A DNA stretch of 64,000 nt, taken from contig CAZPNX010000007.1 in the NCBI GenBank assembly GCA_964588285.1, forward strand, positions 1-64,000, in the 5' to 3' direction. This document shows, one piece after another, positions 8,812 to 17,742 of the stretch (the first letter of the stretch is position 1; the number at the start of each line of letters is the position of its first letter). The notes below the pieces were generated by a model. The model was not told where the DNA came from, did no database searches, and worked only from the letters and a program-made list of their open reading frames with translations. Both the position numbers and the translations under genes were made by a program. The DNA is from CAZPNX01 sp964588285 (lineage in GTDB: Bacteria; Edwardsbacteria; AC1; EtOH8).

Positions 8812-9616
8812 GGTACACGAAAATGGCGGGAAGGCCTGTATTTATGCTATAATAAGGCAAGAAGCAAGTTGCGCGGTTTTGCGCATATAAAAAACAAGCG
8901 TATTTTTCGCCACCAACGCTGGCGATGCCAAGACTGCGGGTATGAAGGAAGATTTCCCTAAGGGAAGACCTGGCTACAAAATTTACGTGGAAGCAAGAAG
9001 TACCTTAAAAAACTAGTGCTTTATTTTGTGCTGGGTGTTCCAGCTTATAGACTTCGATTTGAGGCTCCAGTTTCTCTTAAAACGATCCAGCATGTGTAAC
9101 CGAATCATACGAGAAGCAATTTATCAGCAAAGTGCTCGTGAATTTATAGAATCGGATGGCATTTTTGAAATTGACGAATCATTATTGGGACGGGGGGCGT
9201 CCGGGCAAGCGCGGATAGTGAGCCCAAGGCAAAGTCCTGGTATTCAGCAGCTACCAACGGGATGGCAAGGTTTTGACCTTTCCGGTTTCATCGCGGGCCA
9301 CAGAGACTCTATTGCCCATCATCAGAGATTATACTAAACCCGGCAGCTTGTACTACGCCGACGATTGGCAGGCATACACCTCCTTGTCCGTGCGTGGAAA
9401 TAATGTGGTCGTCCGGAAAGACAAAGGGCATCCCAATGGCAGAGATCATATAAATGGCAGTGAGGGCTTTTGGAGCTATGCCAAGCACTGGCTGTCTCAG
9501 TATTGCGGCGTCACCAAACAGGTCTTTCACCATTTGAAAGAACTGGAGTAATGATTTAACCACCGCAATGAAAACCTTGTCCCTTTGATCATGAATTTCT
9601 TACGTCGCCTGTGTAC
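8812..9616 (+). mobile_element. Decayed IS1595-like insertion sequence
   Basis: The outer limits are suggested by a short imperfect inverted repeat, ATTGGTACAC at 8809-8818 against GTGTACAAAT at 9611-9620 (9 of 10 matching), enclosing about 800 bp, a normal size for this family. The only gene inside is a broken transposase. Target duplication cannot be recognised. The boundaries are tentative. Confidence 0.5.
8869..9551 (+). pseudogene. IS1595-family (ISXO2-like) transposase, frameshifted
   Basis: Three reading frames must be joined. Segment 1 (about 8881-9099) contains a zinc-ribbon remnant RWRCQDCGYEGRFP, an in-frame TAA at 8959-8961, then a conserved region ending SLKTIQHV. Segment 2 (about 9100-9215) has NRIIREAIYQQ...GIFEIDESLLG, the first catalytic Asp. 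Segment 3 (about 9220-9551) has LLPIIRDYTKPGSLYYADDWQAY, the second Asp, and HINGSEGFWSYAKHWL, the third conserved site. One stop and two frameshifts mean it is inactive. DDE transposases of this family cut and paste via a D-D-N/H triad. Confidence 0.8.
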
Positions 9617-9859
9617 AAATTTAGGGGACATTACCTAACGCAAAGAAACCCAAACTTTGCCTTATAAAGTACCAACCATTGCCTTGTTAACAAAGTGGTG
9701 AAACTGAACAAATATAAAATATTATAACTATGTTACGTATATTTATATCTTTTTTATTAAATTCATAAAATATTTAATTCTAATAGACAGCAATCCAATA
9801 AGTTATAAAATATATATTTTGGCAAGTTTTATGCAGGTTATAGTATCGAGTTATAAAAT
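9617..9859. other. AT-rich intergenic region upstream of the secreted-protein operon
   Basis: About 240 bp of strikingly AT-rich DNA between the IS remnant and the next gene, with no coding frame. A weak promoter-like pair (TTGGCA at 9819-9824, TAGTAT at 9841-9846, spacer 16) precedes the winged-helix gene. TTATAAA occurs three times (9661, 9803 and 9852 regions). The composition contrasts sharply with the rest of the window. Confidence 0.45.
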
Positions 9860-9871
9860 ATGGGTGATATT

Positions 9872-10255
9872 ATGCCTGATGAATTCCCATTTTTTTTCGA
9901 GCTTAGCAGTTTCATTGGCGATAAAATAAACTCCTTCGAGAAATGGGACATAATTGTCTATTTCTGCCGACAAGTTGAAGCCCGGGAGAGTATACCCAGT
10001 TTGACAGCCCTTACCGGCAAGCCGGAATTTGCGGTGCAACGGGCCGCCGACGAGTTTGTAGCCGAAAGGATTCTGTCCGTGCGCCATTCCAATAATGGCA
10101 AGCCAGACCTTTACCAGGTATCGGCAGAGTCCAAATCCCTGCTGGAGATGTTGCGCCTTGGTTTGGACGACCGTCGCTACCGGTTCAAATTGATGATGAT
10201 GGCGTTGGAGAACATCCGAAGCCATAGCACGTCCCTGCAGGAGGAAAAGCCATGA
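9872..10255 (+). CDS. Small winged-helix-like protein of unknown function
   Basis: 127 residues from ATG 9872 (GGTGA 5 nt upstream); an in-frame ATG at 9860 lacks a ribosome site. The middle (FEKWDIIVYFCRQVEARESIPSLTALTG, then AVQRAADEFVAERILSVR and KPDLYQVS) has the helix-turn-helix plus beta-wing pattern of MarR/PadR-like winged helices, but I cannot name a family. There is no signal peptide, so it is cytoplasmic. Its TGA overlaps the ATG of the giant secreted protein (ATGA), implying translational coupling and probably a regulatory role for the operon. That role is inferred. Confidence 0.75.
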   Translation: MPDEFPFFFELSSFIGDKINSFEKWDIIVYFCRQVEARESIPSLTALTGKPEFAVQRAADEFVAERILSVRHSNNGKPDLYQVSAESKSLLEMLRLGLDDRRYRFKLMMMALENIRSHSTSLQEEKP

Positions 10256-13200
10256 AAAGTTTTGTCATAATTGTCTTGCTTATGGTCGCACTGGCAGGCG
10301 CGACCTTGGCCCAGGATTCATGCCGTGCCTTTGTATGGGACAACGACGCCGGTGAGCCCACCCAGTGGTACACCTCGGTGGACATGGACACCTCCGAGTA
10401 CTGCTACTACACCTGGGCCGACCGCCGATACGGAAAATGGGACATCTTCGTGCAGCGGCATTACGTCCCCAGCAATATCTTCGACAGCACCAACATCCTG
10501 GTCAATTCAGACCAGAACGAGAACCCGTCAAAAACGGACCCGGACATCGCCTGCGACACCGCCGGGAACTTCGTGGTGGCCTGGAGGCAGAATAGCCGCT
10601 CCATTTATTACGACATCTCCTGCCGCCGCTTCGACAAGTTCGGCAATCCCCTTCAAAGCGGACAGACAAAGGTCAGCAAGAGTGCGGATTCCTATCTGAA
10701 AGATTGGCCTCGTGTAGCCCGTAATAAAACATCTTATTCCGGGTTATACTCGGGATATTTTATAGTCGTATGGCATGAATACTGGGGCGGCACCCACAGG
10801 ATTTATGCCCAGTATTACGCCAATTCGGGCACGGCTATTGGGGACACTATCAGAGTAAACGACAACACGTCGGGAAACGCCCAGCATCCTGACGTGGCCT
10901 TCAATGACAGCCTGGTCGTATTCACTTGGGCCGACGATCGTTCCGGAAATTATGACATTTATGCCCGTAACTTCCGTTGTTTCACAACAAGCTTACAACC
11001 ACGCGGTTCAAGTTATAAGGTGAACGACGACACCGGCAACATGGACCAGGATTACCCGGTCATTGCCATGCCCTGCACTACCAGCCAGCACCGCTACTGG
11101 GTGATCGCCTGGCAGGATTCCCGAGACTATACCAACAATGTCTTCGCCGACATTTACTGCCAGCAATACGACCGTCTCGGTGCCACCTATGGCTACCAGA
11201 AGGAGGTCACCCCGACTTCCGGCTCCTATGCCAGCCGTAGGCCGGCGGTTGACAAGGGTAGGAACAGCTTTTCCTTCATAGTTACCTGGAAGGATTCGAG
11301 CAATTACGGTTGGCGTATCAAAGCGCGTTTCGCCGACACCCGCTACACCCTGGGCACCATTCACGAAGTCAACGACAGCAAGGAGCTTCCCGGAAAGCAT
11401 TTTCCCTCGACCTGCTTCTCCGTCAACGAGCTGGTGGTGGCCTTCCTGGACTCCAGCCGGATCAAATGCCGCGGTGACGTTTTCGGCCAGATGTTCAGCA
11501 TCTATTACAACCCTACCATCGGCGATACCCTGCAGAGGAGGGAACCAAACTACAAGGTGAACGCCGGGGACATCATTCGGTCCAACGGGTGCACCGGCTG
11601 GTACCACTTCCCCGACTATGATGACCCGGCCACCTCCTGGAACGAGAACCCCAGACCGGCCGTGGACCCGGACTCGGTTCAGATCCCCCTCGACTCCGCC
11701 TACGTCCGGGCCATCCTCTCGCGCAACATCACCCCGGGTCGTTACTACTTCAGAGTGGTCGACACCGACACCTTCATGGCCGGGCGCAAGCAGAAGGGCA
11801 ACATCAACGAGGCGGAGTACGACGTCTGCGTCATGGATCTGGGTTACGCCAACTCCGATTTCTCGGCCGGCTCAATCACCGAGGCACAGCAGGAATCGCT
11901 CAAGGCGTTCTCGGACAGCGGCGGCGCCCTGCTGGCCATCGGCAACGACTTCGGCGAGATGTACGGTGGCACCAGCCTTTTCGGCCAGTACTTCGGAGCC
12001 GACTACCTGGGCCCGGGCAACGATGCTACCACCGGCAACATTGATTCCCTTGTTGGAATGAACGACGCCTTCACCAAGGGTATGGCGTTCGACTACCCCT
12101 ACCAGCAAGCAGAGGACAATTCAGTAGACATAATCGCCCCGTTGCGGACGGGATGCGACACGATCTTTGTCGGCGGCGGGCCGGAAAAGTGGGCGTACTG
12201 CAGAAGCATCGCCTATTCATCTTTCTGGAAGGAACCCAAGGCTGCCAACCGGCGCAATGTCTACATCCCCTTCGTCATGTCGGCACTTACGTCCAACGGC
12301 CGTCATCCCAACACCACTACCGAACTCACCCGCCGAATACTGGGCTTCCAGGGTTTCAACGTCGAACCCGAGCCTATCTCCGACCTGACGGCCGATACAA
12401 GCAGCACCACTGAGGGCACTGTAGTCCTGCGTTGGACGGCTGTTAGCGACGATTCCTTGACCGAAAGAGCCAGCGATTACCTGCTGAAAATCCGCGAGTA
12501 CAACCCCGCCCTACCCGAGGCCGGCAAGATCACTTCGGAACAGGAGTTCGTGGACTCGGGTTTGGTTTACTACCAAACGTGGAATCCTGCGGCGGTTGGA
12601 AGCAGCGAATCCATGACCATCTACCTGGCCCCGGGAAAATCCTATGTCTTCGCCCTCAAGGCTGGTGACGAGTCTACTCCCACCCGCTGGAGCGCTTTGG
12701 GCGCCGAACCCATGATTAAATCCCGGGGTGATACGGTTACCCCCCACTACATGAACTTCATCGGCAGCACGACCCAAGGATATGTAAATCATTTCGCCAA
12801 TACTGAACTGATCGATGTGGACAATAATGACACGTTATATTTCACCTGGAGCCTCAACAACATTTTCTTCGGCTACAGCCGCTGTAACTGGCGGACATCC
12901 GGCGACCTTTTCATATACATGGACACAAAGCCGGGTGGAGCCGACTCCACCATCGGTGATTGGAACGGGGCTATAGCAGACACCGCCGCTTTGTTCGACA
13001 CCGGCGGAGACTTCAAGCCCGATTTCTGCTTCGTCTTCGATAATTTCGGCGACCGTTGTAAATTGATGTACTGGAACGGCATCGCCTGGGCCGAGTCGAT
13101 AGCCGCTTATCCTTCATACGATGGCTCTAAGGGCTACAGCCTCGATACCCTAAACGGCACCTATCACTCGGAAATCTGGATCCCAAACAGTAAAATTGGC

Positions 13201-13974
13201 TACACCAGGACCAATCCCTTCAAATTTCTTGTCCTCAATCTCTATGAGACCTCTGAGCGCTGCTTTGCTTCCTTCCCCCATCAAAATCCGTCGGGTTCGG
13301 TCGGCAAAGCCATCAGCAGGTATACATACTATTTCTTCTCCGATAGCCTGGGGAGCAACAAAATTCCCCGAAATGTCTTGACCCCATTGTCTGTCGAGCT
13401 TTCCGAGTTCTCGGCCCTGGAGGCCGGCGGCGCGGTGTCCCTTTCCTGGCGCACCGAGAGCGAGAGCGACAACTACCTGTGGCTCATCGATCGGTCGCTG
13501 GAAGCGGAAGCGAATTACCAGCGGATCGCCACTATAACCGGTCAGGGGAATTCGCCCATCGGGCACAGCTACAGTTACTTGGATAACACGGTGCTTCCCG
13601 GAATGAGGTACTACTACCTGCTGGGCGACCAGGACTTCAATGATAACGTCACCTGGCACGGCCCAATCTCGGTGACCACCGGCAGTCCGGCCATAGACAG
13701 GTTGGCCCTTGGGCCCTGTCTGCCCAACCCTTCTCGGGGTCAGATCTCCATAAGCTACCAACTGCCGTCCCCAGGAAGGACCAGGCTTAAGGTATTCGAC
13801 ATCTGCGGCCGGCTGGTCAAGACCTTGACGGATGCGGACCAGCCGCCTGGACGTTACCGCGCTGTCTGGGACGGTGTCGACGATCTTGGAAGGGCGGCGG
13901 CTTCGGGTGTCTATTTTTATCGGCTGGAAGCCATGGGTGCCAGCCTTACCGGTAAGCTGACTTTATTGCATTAA
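10252..13974 (+). CDS. Large secreted multidomain protein with C-terminal FlgD-Ig/T9SS-like sorting domain (copy 1)
   Basis: 1240 residues. Signal peptide at 1-20 (MKSFVIIVLLMVALAGATLA). Residues about 25-400 hold repeated blades of the type VVAW.D.R.GNYDIYAR, suggesting a propeller-like fold. About 480-705 resembles a glutamine-amidotransferase-like Rossmann domain (VCVMDLGYANSD, LKAFSDSGGALLAIGNDFGEM) but no catalytic triad is evident. A fibronectin-III domain (about 710-820), a DOMON-like beta domain (about 830-1030), a second Fn3-like module (LSEFSALEAGGAVSLSWRTE) and an FlgD-Ig-like C-terminus (GRYRAVWDGVDDLGR, SGVYFYRLEA) follow. Such C-termini direct export and surface attachment in FCB-type bacteria. 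Adhesion or substrate binding is likely; no enzyme activity can be assigned. Confidence 0.85.
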   Translation: MKSFVIIVLLMVALAGATLAQDSCRAFVWDNDAGEPTQWYTSVDMDTSEYCYYTWADRRYGKWDIFVQRHYVPSNIFDSTNILVNSDQNENPSKTDPDIACDTAGNFVVAWRQNSRSIYYDISCRRFDKFGNPLQSGQTKVSKSADSYLKDWPRVARNKTSYSGLYSGYFIVVWHEYWGGTHRIYAQYYANSGTAIGDTIRVNDNTSGNAQHPDVAFNDSLVVFTWADDRSGNYDIYARNFRCFTTSLQPRGSSYKVNDDTGNMDQDYPVIAMPCTTSQHRYWVIAWQDSRDYTNNVFADIYCQQYDRLGATYGYQKEVTPTSGSYASRRPAVDKGRNSFSFIVTWKDSSNYGWRIKARFADTRYTLGTIHEVNDSKELPGKHFPSTCFSVNELVVAFLDSSRIKCRGDVFGQMFSIYYNPTIGDTLQRREPNYKVNAGDIIRSNGCTGWYHFPDYDDPATSWNENPRPAVDPDSVQIPLDSAYVRAILSRNITPGRYYFRVVDTDTFMAGRKQKGNINEAEYDVCVMDLGYANSDFSAGSITEAQQESLKAFSDSGGALLAIGNDFGEMYGGTSLFGQYFGADYLGPGNDATTGNIDSLVGMNDAFTKGMAFDYPYQQAEDNSVDIIAPLRTGCDTIFVGGGPEKWAYCRSIAYSSFWKEPKAANRRNVYIPFVMSALTSNGRHPNTTTELTRRILGFQGFNVEPEPISDLTADTSSTTEGTVVLRWTAVSDDSLTERASDYLLKIREYNPALPEAGKITSEQEFVDSGLVYYQTWNPAAVGSSESMTIYLAPGKSYVFALKAGDESTPTRWSALGAEPMIKSRGDTVTPHYMNFIGSTTQGYVNHFANTELIDVDNNDTLYFTWSLNNIFFGYSRCNWRTSGDLFIYMDTKPGGADSTIGDWNGAIADTAALFDTGGDFKPDFCFVFDNFGDRCKLMYWNGIAWAESIAAYPSYDGSKGYSLDTLNGTYHSEIWIPNSKIGYTRTNPFKFLVLNLYETSERCFASFPHQNPSGSVGKAISRYTYYFFSDSLGSNKIPRNVLTPLSVELSEFSALEAGGAVSLSWRTESESDNYLWLIDRSLEAEANYQRIATITGQGNSPIGHSYSYLDNTVLPGMRYYYLLGDQDFNDNVTWHGPISVTTGSPAIDRLALGPCLPNPSRGQISISYQLPSPGRTRLKVFDICGRLVKTLTDADQPPGRYRAVWDGVDDLGRAAASGVYFYRLEAMGASLTGKLTLLH

Positions 13975-14003
13975 GAAGACACAGGCAACTTGAGGAGGAT
14001 GAC

Positions 14004-17000
14004 ATGAAGATCTTTATCGTCCTTTTGGCCCTGGCAGCTCTTTCGGGCGCGGCGTTTTCGCTGCCCGACACCTGCCGCATTTTCATCTGGGACAACGACG
14101 CCGGGGAATCGGCTCAGGAAATGCCGGCGGCGGCCATGACCGGCAGCCGGCACTCGGTCTACGTCTGGTCTGACCGACGCGACGGCAACTGGAACGTCTA
14201 CGGCCAGCGCTATCACCGCAGCGTCTACCCCCTGGGCGGCAATTTCCTGGTCAACCCCTGGCCCGACGCCGCCCACGGCTCGCAAAGGTCCCCGGCCGTG
14301 GCCTCTGATGCCTCCGGCAACTTTGTAGTGGTCTACCGCGATTCAAACCCAGATTTTTGGGGAAACTACAAATATAATTTATCCGGCGTTCTTTTTGATT
14401 ACAACGGCATACAAATGACCGGCCAGTTCCCCATTTCCAAAGACGACAACTACCACAAGTTCACCCCTCGGCTCTCACGGCGCCGGGATGATGGCGATTT
14501 CGCGGTGGTTTGGTGTCAACAGGTGGGCAGTGCCGGATACGAGATAGTGGGAAGACTTCTTGATCCCGATGGCGGTTACCTTACCGACACCCTTATCCTT
14601 AACGACGTACACACCTACGCCCAATCCTTCCCCTCGGTGGGTTTCTGCGACTCTGGCATCGTGGTCGTCTGGCAGGACTTCCGCAGCAACAACTACTGGC
14701 AGATATATGCCCGGCAATTCTATCCCGACTTCACCCCTATGGGCCCCAGCTTCCTGGTCTGCGGCGGCTCGTCGAACAACACTTTTCTCCCTGACGTCTC
14801 GGTCTCGGGGAAGGGGATGTACACCATCGTCTGGGAGGACAACCGCTCCGGCCAGAAGATATTCGGCCGGCGTTACAGCTGGTCTGGCACGGTGGGCAAC
14901 GAGTTCGAGGTGAGCGACCCGTTCACCTACCGCAACCTGCGGCCCTCGGTGACCATGGTCCAAGACTCATCGTTTGCGGTAGCCTGGCAGGATTCGGTCG
15001 CCAGCTTCAATTACCAAATACAGACCAGACTGCGTTATTATCCCCCATATCCCAAGGAGCCGGGTTCCATCTGGACGCCCAACGAAAAATCTTTCGAGAA
15101 CCAGTGCACACCGGCCGTTTGTAGCTTCGGCGTCGACGGCATCAACCGGCTGTCGGTGGCCTGGCTGGACTCCCTTCGCTGGAACGGACGGGGCGACATC
15201 ATGGGGCAGTACTACAACGTGGTGGTCGAAGGTATGATCGACAGCATCCTGCCCCTGGGCTCCAACTATCGCATCGACAACACCCGCGCCGCCGGCCGCA
15301 AGGTCTGGTACCACCCCAAGAAAAACTACGATAACCCAGCCACCCCTGATTGGAACGAAGACCCCATCGACGAGCCGGATTCCATTTACATCCCCTTGGA
15401 CTCGGCCTTTGTCCGGGCTTTCGCCGAGCGCAACAATGTGCCCGGACAAAAATTCGTCATCATCCGGGACACCGACACCCTGGCCGAGGACTACCAGGGC
15501 CAGGGCAAGAGCACGGCCGACGGCTACGACGTCATGGTCGTCAATTTGGGCTACGCCACCGATGCTGCCGGGGCCGGGGAGATCGGCGACGCCCAGATGG
15601 ACTCGATAGAAAAGTTCTCGGACAGCGGCGGGGCCCTGCTCTGCAGCGGGGGCGATTTCGGGGAGATGTACAACGGGACGTCCTTATATAACCAATATTT
15701 CGCAGCCAACTACCTTGGGCCGGGCAACCCCTTGACTATAGGGAATATAGACTCCCTAGGGGGTATGGACGGCACCTTCACCCAGGGCATGAAGTTCCAC
15801 TACCCGTTCCAGCAGGAGCCAGATAACTCCATCGACTTCATCGCTCCCGGCTCATACGGCGGTTACAACGCCGAGACCATATTCATGAATGACGGGCCGG
15901 GGCCGGTTAAGTGGGCATATTGTCGAAGTATCGCTTATTCATCTTTTTGGAAGGGCACAAAATTTACCCAGCGCAGCAACATCTATATCCCTTTCGCCAT
16001 GGGCTCCCTGATTTCCGACGGCTCTTACCCTAACACCCAATCAGAGTTAACCCGCCGCATCTTGACCTTTCAGGGTTTCGACGTCGAGCCCTCGCCGGTG
16101 CACGACCTGGCCGCATCCAGCATTGATGAAGGAAGGGTGGACATCACCTGGACCGCGCCTTGTGACGACGCTCTGACCGAGGCGGCCTCGGCCTACCAGC
16201 TGAAGTATAGCTGGTACAACGCCGTTGCCCCCGACCTGGGCAAGCTGAGCTCCGAAAGCGACTACGTGGATTCGGGCCACGTCTTCTACCAGGCCTGGAC
16301 TCCCTCATCTCCCGGAAGCGCCGAGTCCGAACAATTGAGGGGCATGCCTCCCGGGGACACCATCATCCTGGCCATGAAGGCGGGGGACGGCAACAGCCCC
16401 AGGCTTTGGAGCGAGCTGGGCAACGAGCCCAGGGTGGTGGTGGCCGGGGACCGGGTGACCCCGCATGTCATCGGGATCGGCTACGGCTTCGGCTGCGTCC
16501 GCGATTTCATCTCCACCGAACGTATCGGGATCCGCTACGAGGACACCCTGTTCTGCACCTGGGCCGCCAGCAACGTCTACTTCGGCTACAGCCGCTGCGA
16601 CTGGAGAACTGCCGGCGACCTGCTTATCTACATGGACACTCGAACCGGCGGGGCCGATTCCACCTACGACCATAACGGCTCCGGGGCCAAGTCGGCCTTC
16701 GACACCGGGGGCGATTTTCGACCTGATTTTTGCCTGGTGGTTGACAGCGACGCTTATTATGCCATCAAGTCGTGGAACTCCGGCACCGGCGCCTGGCGTG
16801 ATTCCCTGACTGTTTTTCCGGGCTCTGCCTTCTCCATGGACAGCATCAACAATTATGAGTACACGGAGATCCGGGTCCCCTTCGGGTACATAGGCGACTA
16901 CGACACCACCCGCGCCTTCCGCTATTTAGTGGTGTGCCAACAGGAGGCCAGCAACACTTCCTGGAGCGCCTTCCCCACCCAGAACACGCCCGGCAAGGAT

Positions 17001-17678
17001 GGCAAGGCGCCTGCCCGATACCCGTATTACTACGAAGTGGCCGGCGGCCTGCGCAGCGGCCTCTACCCATCCGCTGCCAGCGGCGTTCTGGCGGTGGAGC
17101 TGGCGGAGTTCTCGGCCATGGCGACCGGGAGCGGGGTGACTCTCACCTGGCGCACCGAAAGCGAATCTGACAACTACCAGTGGCTTATAGACCGCTCCAC
17201 CCAACCGGACGCCGGCTACCAGAGGGTCGCCACCGTGCCAGGGCGGGGCAACACTCCCAACGGCCACAGCTATTCGTTCACCGACGGCTCGGTGCTGCCT
17301 GACATGACCTACTACTACCGTCTGGGCGACCAAGACCTCCAGCAGAACATTACCTGGCACGGACCCATCTCGGTCTACACCGGAGATCAGTCCCTGGTCC
17401 GCGAGTTCCTGGCCGACTGCCGGCCCAATCCGGCTAAGGGGGCGGCCGAGATACGCTTTTCTCTCCCCAGCGCCGGAATCGTGGAATTGTCCGTCTACGA
17501 CGTGTCCGGCAGGCTGGTCCGCTCCTTCGGCCGGCAATGGCTTGGGATCGGCCAGCACACTACAAGGTGGGACTGCGCCGATCAGGCAGGACGCAAGGTC
17601 CCATCGGGGGTCTACTTCTACCGGCTGGCGGCGGACGGCGGGGATGTCCTCAAAGGGAGGATGACCGTCATCAGGTAA
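14004..17678 (+). CDS. Large secreted multidomain protein, paralogue of the preceding gene (copy 2)
   Basis: 1224 residues with the same domain order as copy 1: signal peptide (MKIFIVLLALAALSGAAFS), DTCRIFIWDNDAGES opening, propeller-like repeats (VVVWQDFRSNNYWQIYARQF), amidotransferase-like domain (MVVNLGYATDAAG, FSDSGGALLCSGGDFGEM), Fn3, DOMON-like region (NVYFGYSRCDWRTAGDLLIYMD), Fn3-like LAEFSAMATGSGVTLTWRTE and an FlgD-Ig-like tail ending GRMTVIR. AGGAGG sits 5 nt before the ATG and copy 1 ends 29 bp upstream. It arose by tandem duplication and has diverged most in the propeller region. Probably exported and attached to the surface; function unknown. Confidence 0.85.
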   Translation: MKIFIVLLALAALSGAAFSLPDTCRIFIWDNDAGESAQEMPAAAMTGSRHSVYVWSDRRDGNWNVYGQRYHRSVYPLGGNFLVNPWPDAAHGSQRSPAVASDASGNFVVVYRDSNPDFWGNYKYNLSGVLFDYNGIQMTGQFPISKDDNYHKFTPRLSRRRDDGDFAVVWCQQVGSAGYEIVGRLLDPDGGYLTDTLILNDVHTYAQSFPSVGFCDSGIVVVWQDFRSNNYWQIYARQFYPDFTPMGPSFLVCGGSSNNTFLPDVSVSGKGMYTIVWEDNRSGQKIFGRRYSWSGTVGNEFEVSDPFTYRNLRPSVTMVQDSSFAVAWQDSVASFNYQIQTRLRYYPPYPKEPGSIWTPNEKSFENQCTPAVCSFGVDGINRLSVAWLDSLRWNGRGDIMGQYYNVVVEGMIDSILPLGSNYRIDNTRAAGRKVWYHPKKNYDNPATPDWNEDPIDEPDSIYIPLDSAFVRAFAERNNVPGQKFVIIRDTDTLAEDYQGQGKSTADGYDVMVVNLGYATDAAGAGEIGDAQMDSIEKFSDSGGALLCSGGDFGEMYNGTSLYNQYFAANYLGPGNPLTIGNIDSLGGMDGTFTQGMKFHYPFQQEPDNSIDFIAPGSYGGYNAETIFMNDGPGPVKWAYCRSIAYSSFWKGTKFTQRSNIYIPFAMGSLISDGSYPNTQSELTRRILTFQGFDVEPSPVHDLAASSIDEGRVDITWTAPCDDALTEAASAYQLKYSWYNAVAPDLGKLSSESDYVDSGHVFYQAWTPSSPGSAESEQLRGMPPGDTIILAMKAGDGNSPRLWSELGNEPRVVVAGDRVTPHVIGIGYGFGCVRDFISTERIGIRYEDTLFCTWAASNVYFGYSRCDWRTAGDLLIYMDTRTGGADSTYDHNGSGAKSAFDTGGDFRPDFCLVVDSDAYYAIKSWNSGTGAWRDSLTVFPGSAFSMDSINNYEYTEIRVPFGYIGDYDTTRAFRYLVVCQQEASNTSWSAFPTQNTPGKDGKAPARYPYYYEVAGGLRSGLYPSAASGVLAVELAEFSAMATGSGVTLTWRTESESDNYQWLIDRSTQPDAGYQRVATVPGRGNTPNGHSYSFTDGSVLPDMTYYYRLGDQDLQQNITWHGPISVYTGDQSLVREFLADCRPNPAKGAAEIRFSLPSAGIVELSVYDVSGRLVRSFGRQWLGIGQHTTRWDCADQAGRKVPSGVYFYRLAADGGDVLKGRMTVIR

Positions 17679-17695
17679 ACAAAGCTGTCAGATTA

Positions 17696-17726
17696 AAAAG
17701 GGCCGGGCTTCAAGCCCGGCCCTTTT
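17696..17726. terminator. Bidirectional intrinsic terminator
   Basis: A perfect 15-bp inverted repeat (AAAAGGGCCGGGCTT and its complement around one central base), with T-runs on both sides. It separates the secreted-protein operon from the convergent cyclase gene and can serve both. Confidence 0.9.
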
Positions 17727-17742
17727 CTTATTCATTTTCCCT

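Noticed and set aside
8667..8813. Short open stretch of about 42 codons upstream of the IS remnant
   Set aside because: No start signal, no recognisable motif, and lies in decayed DNA.
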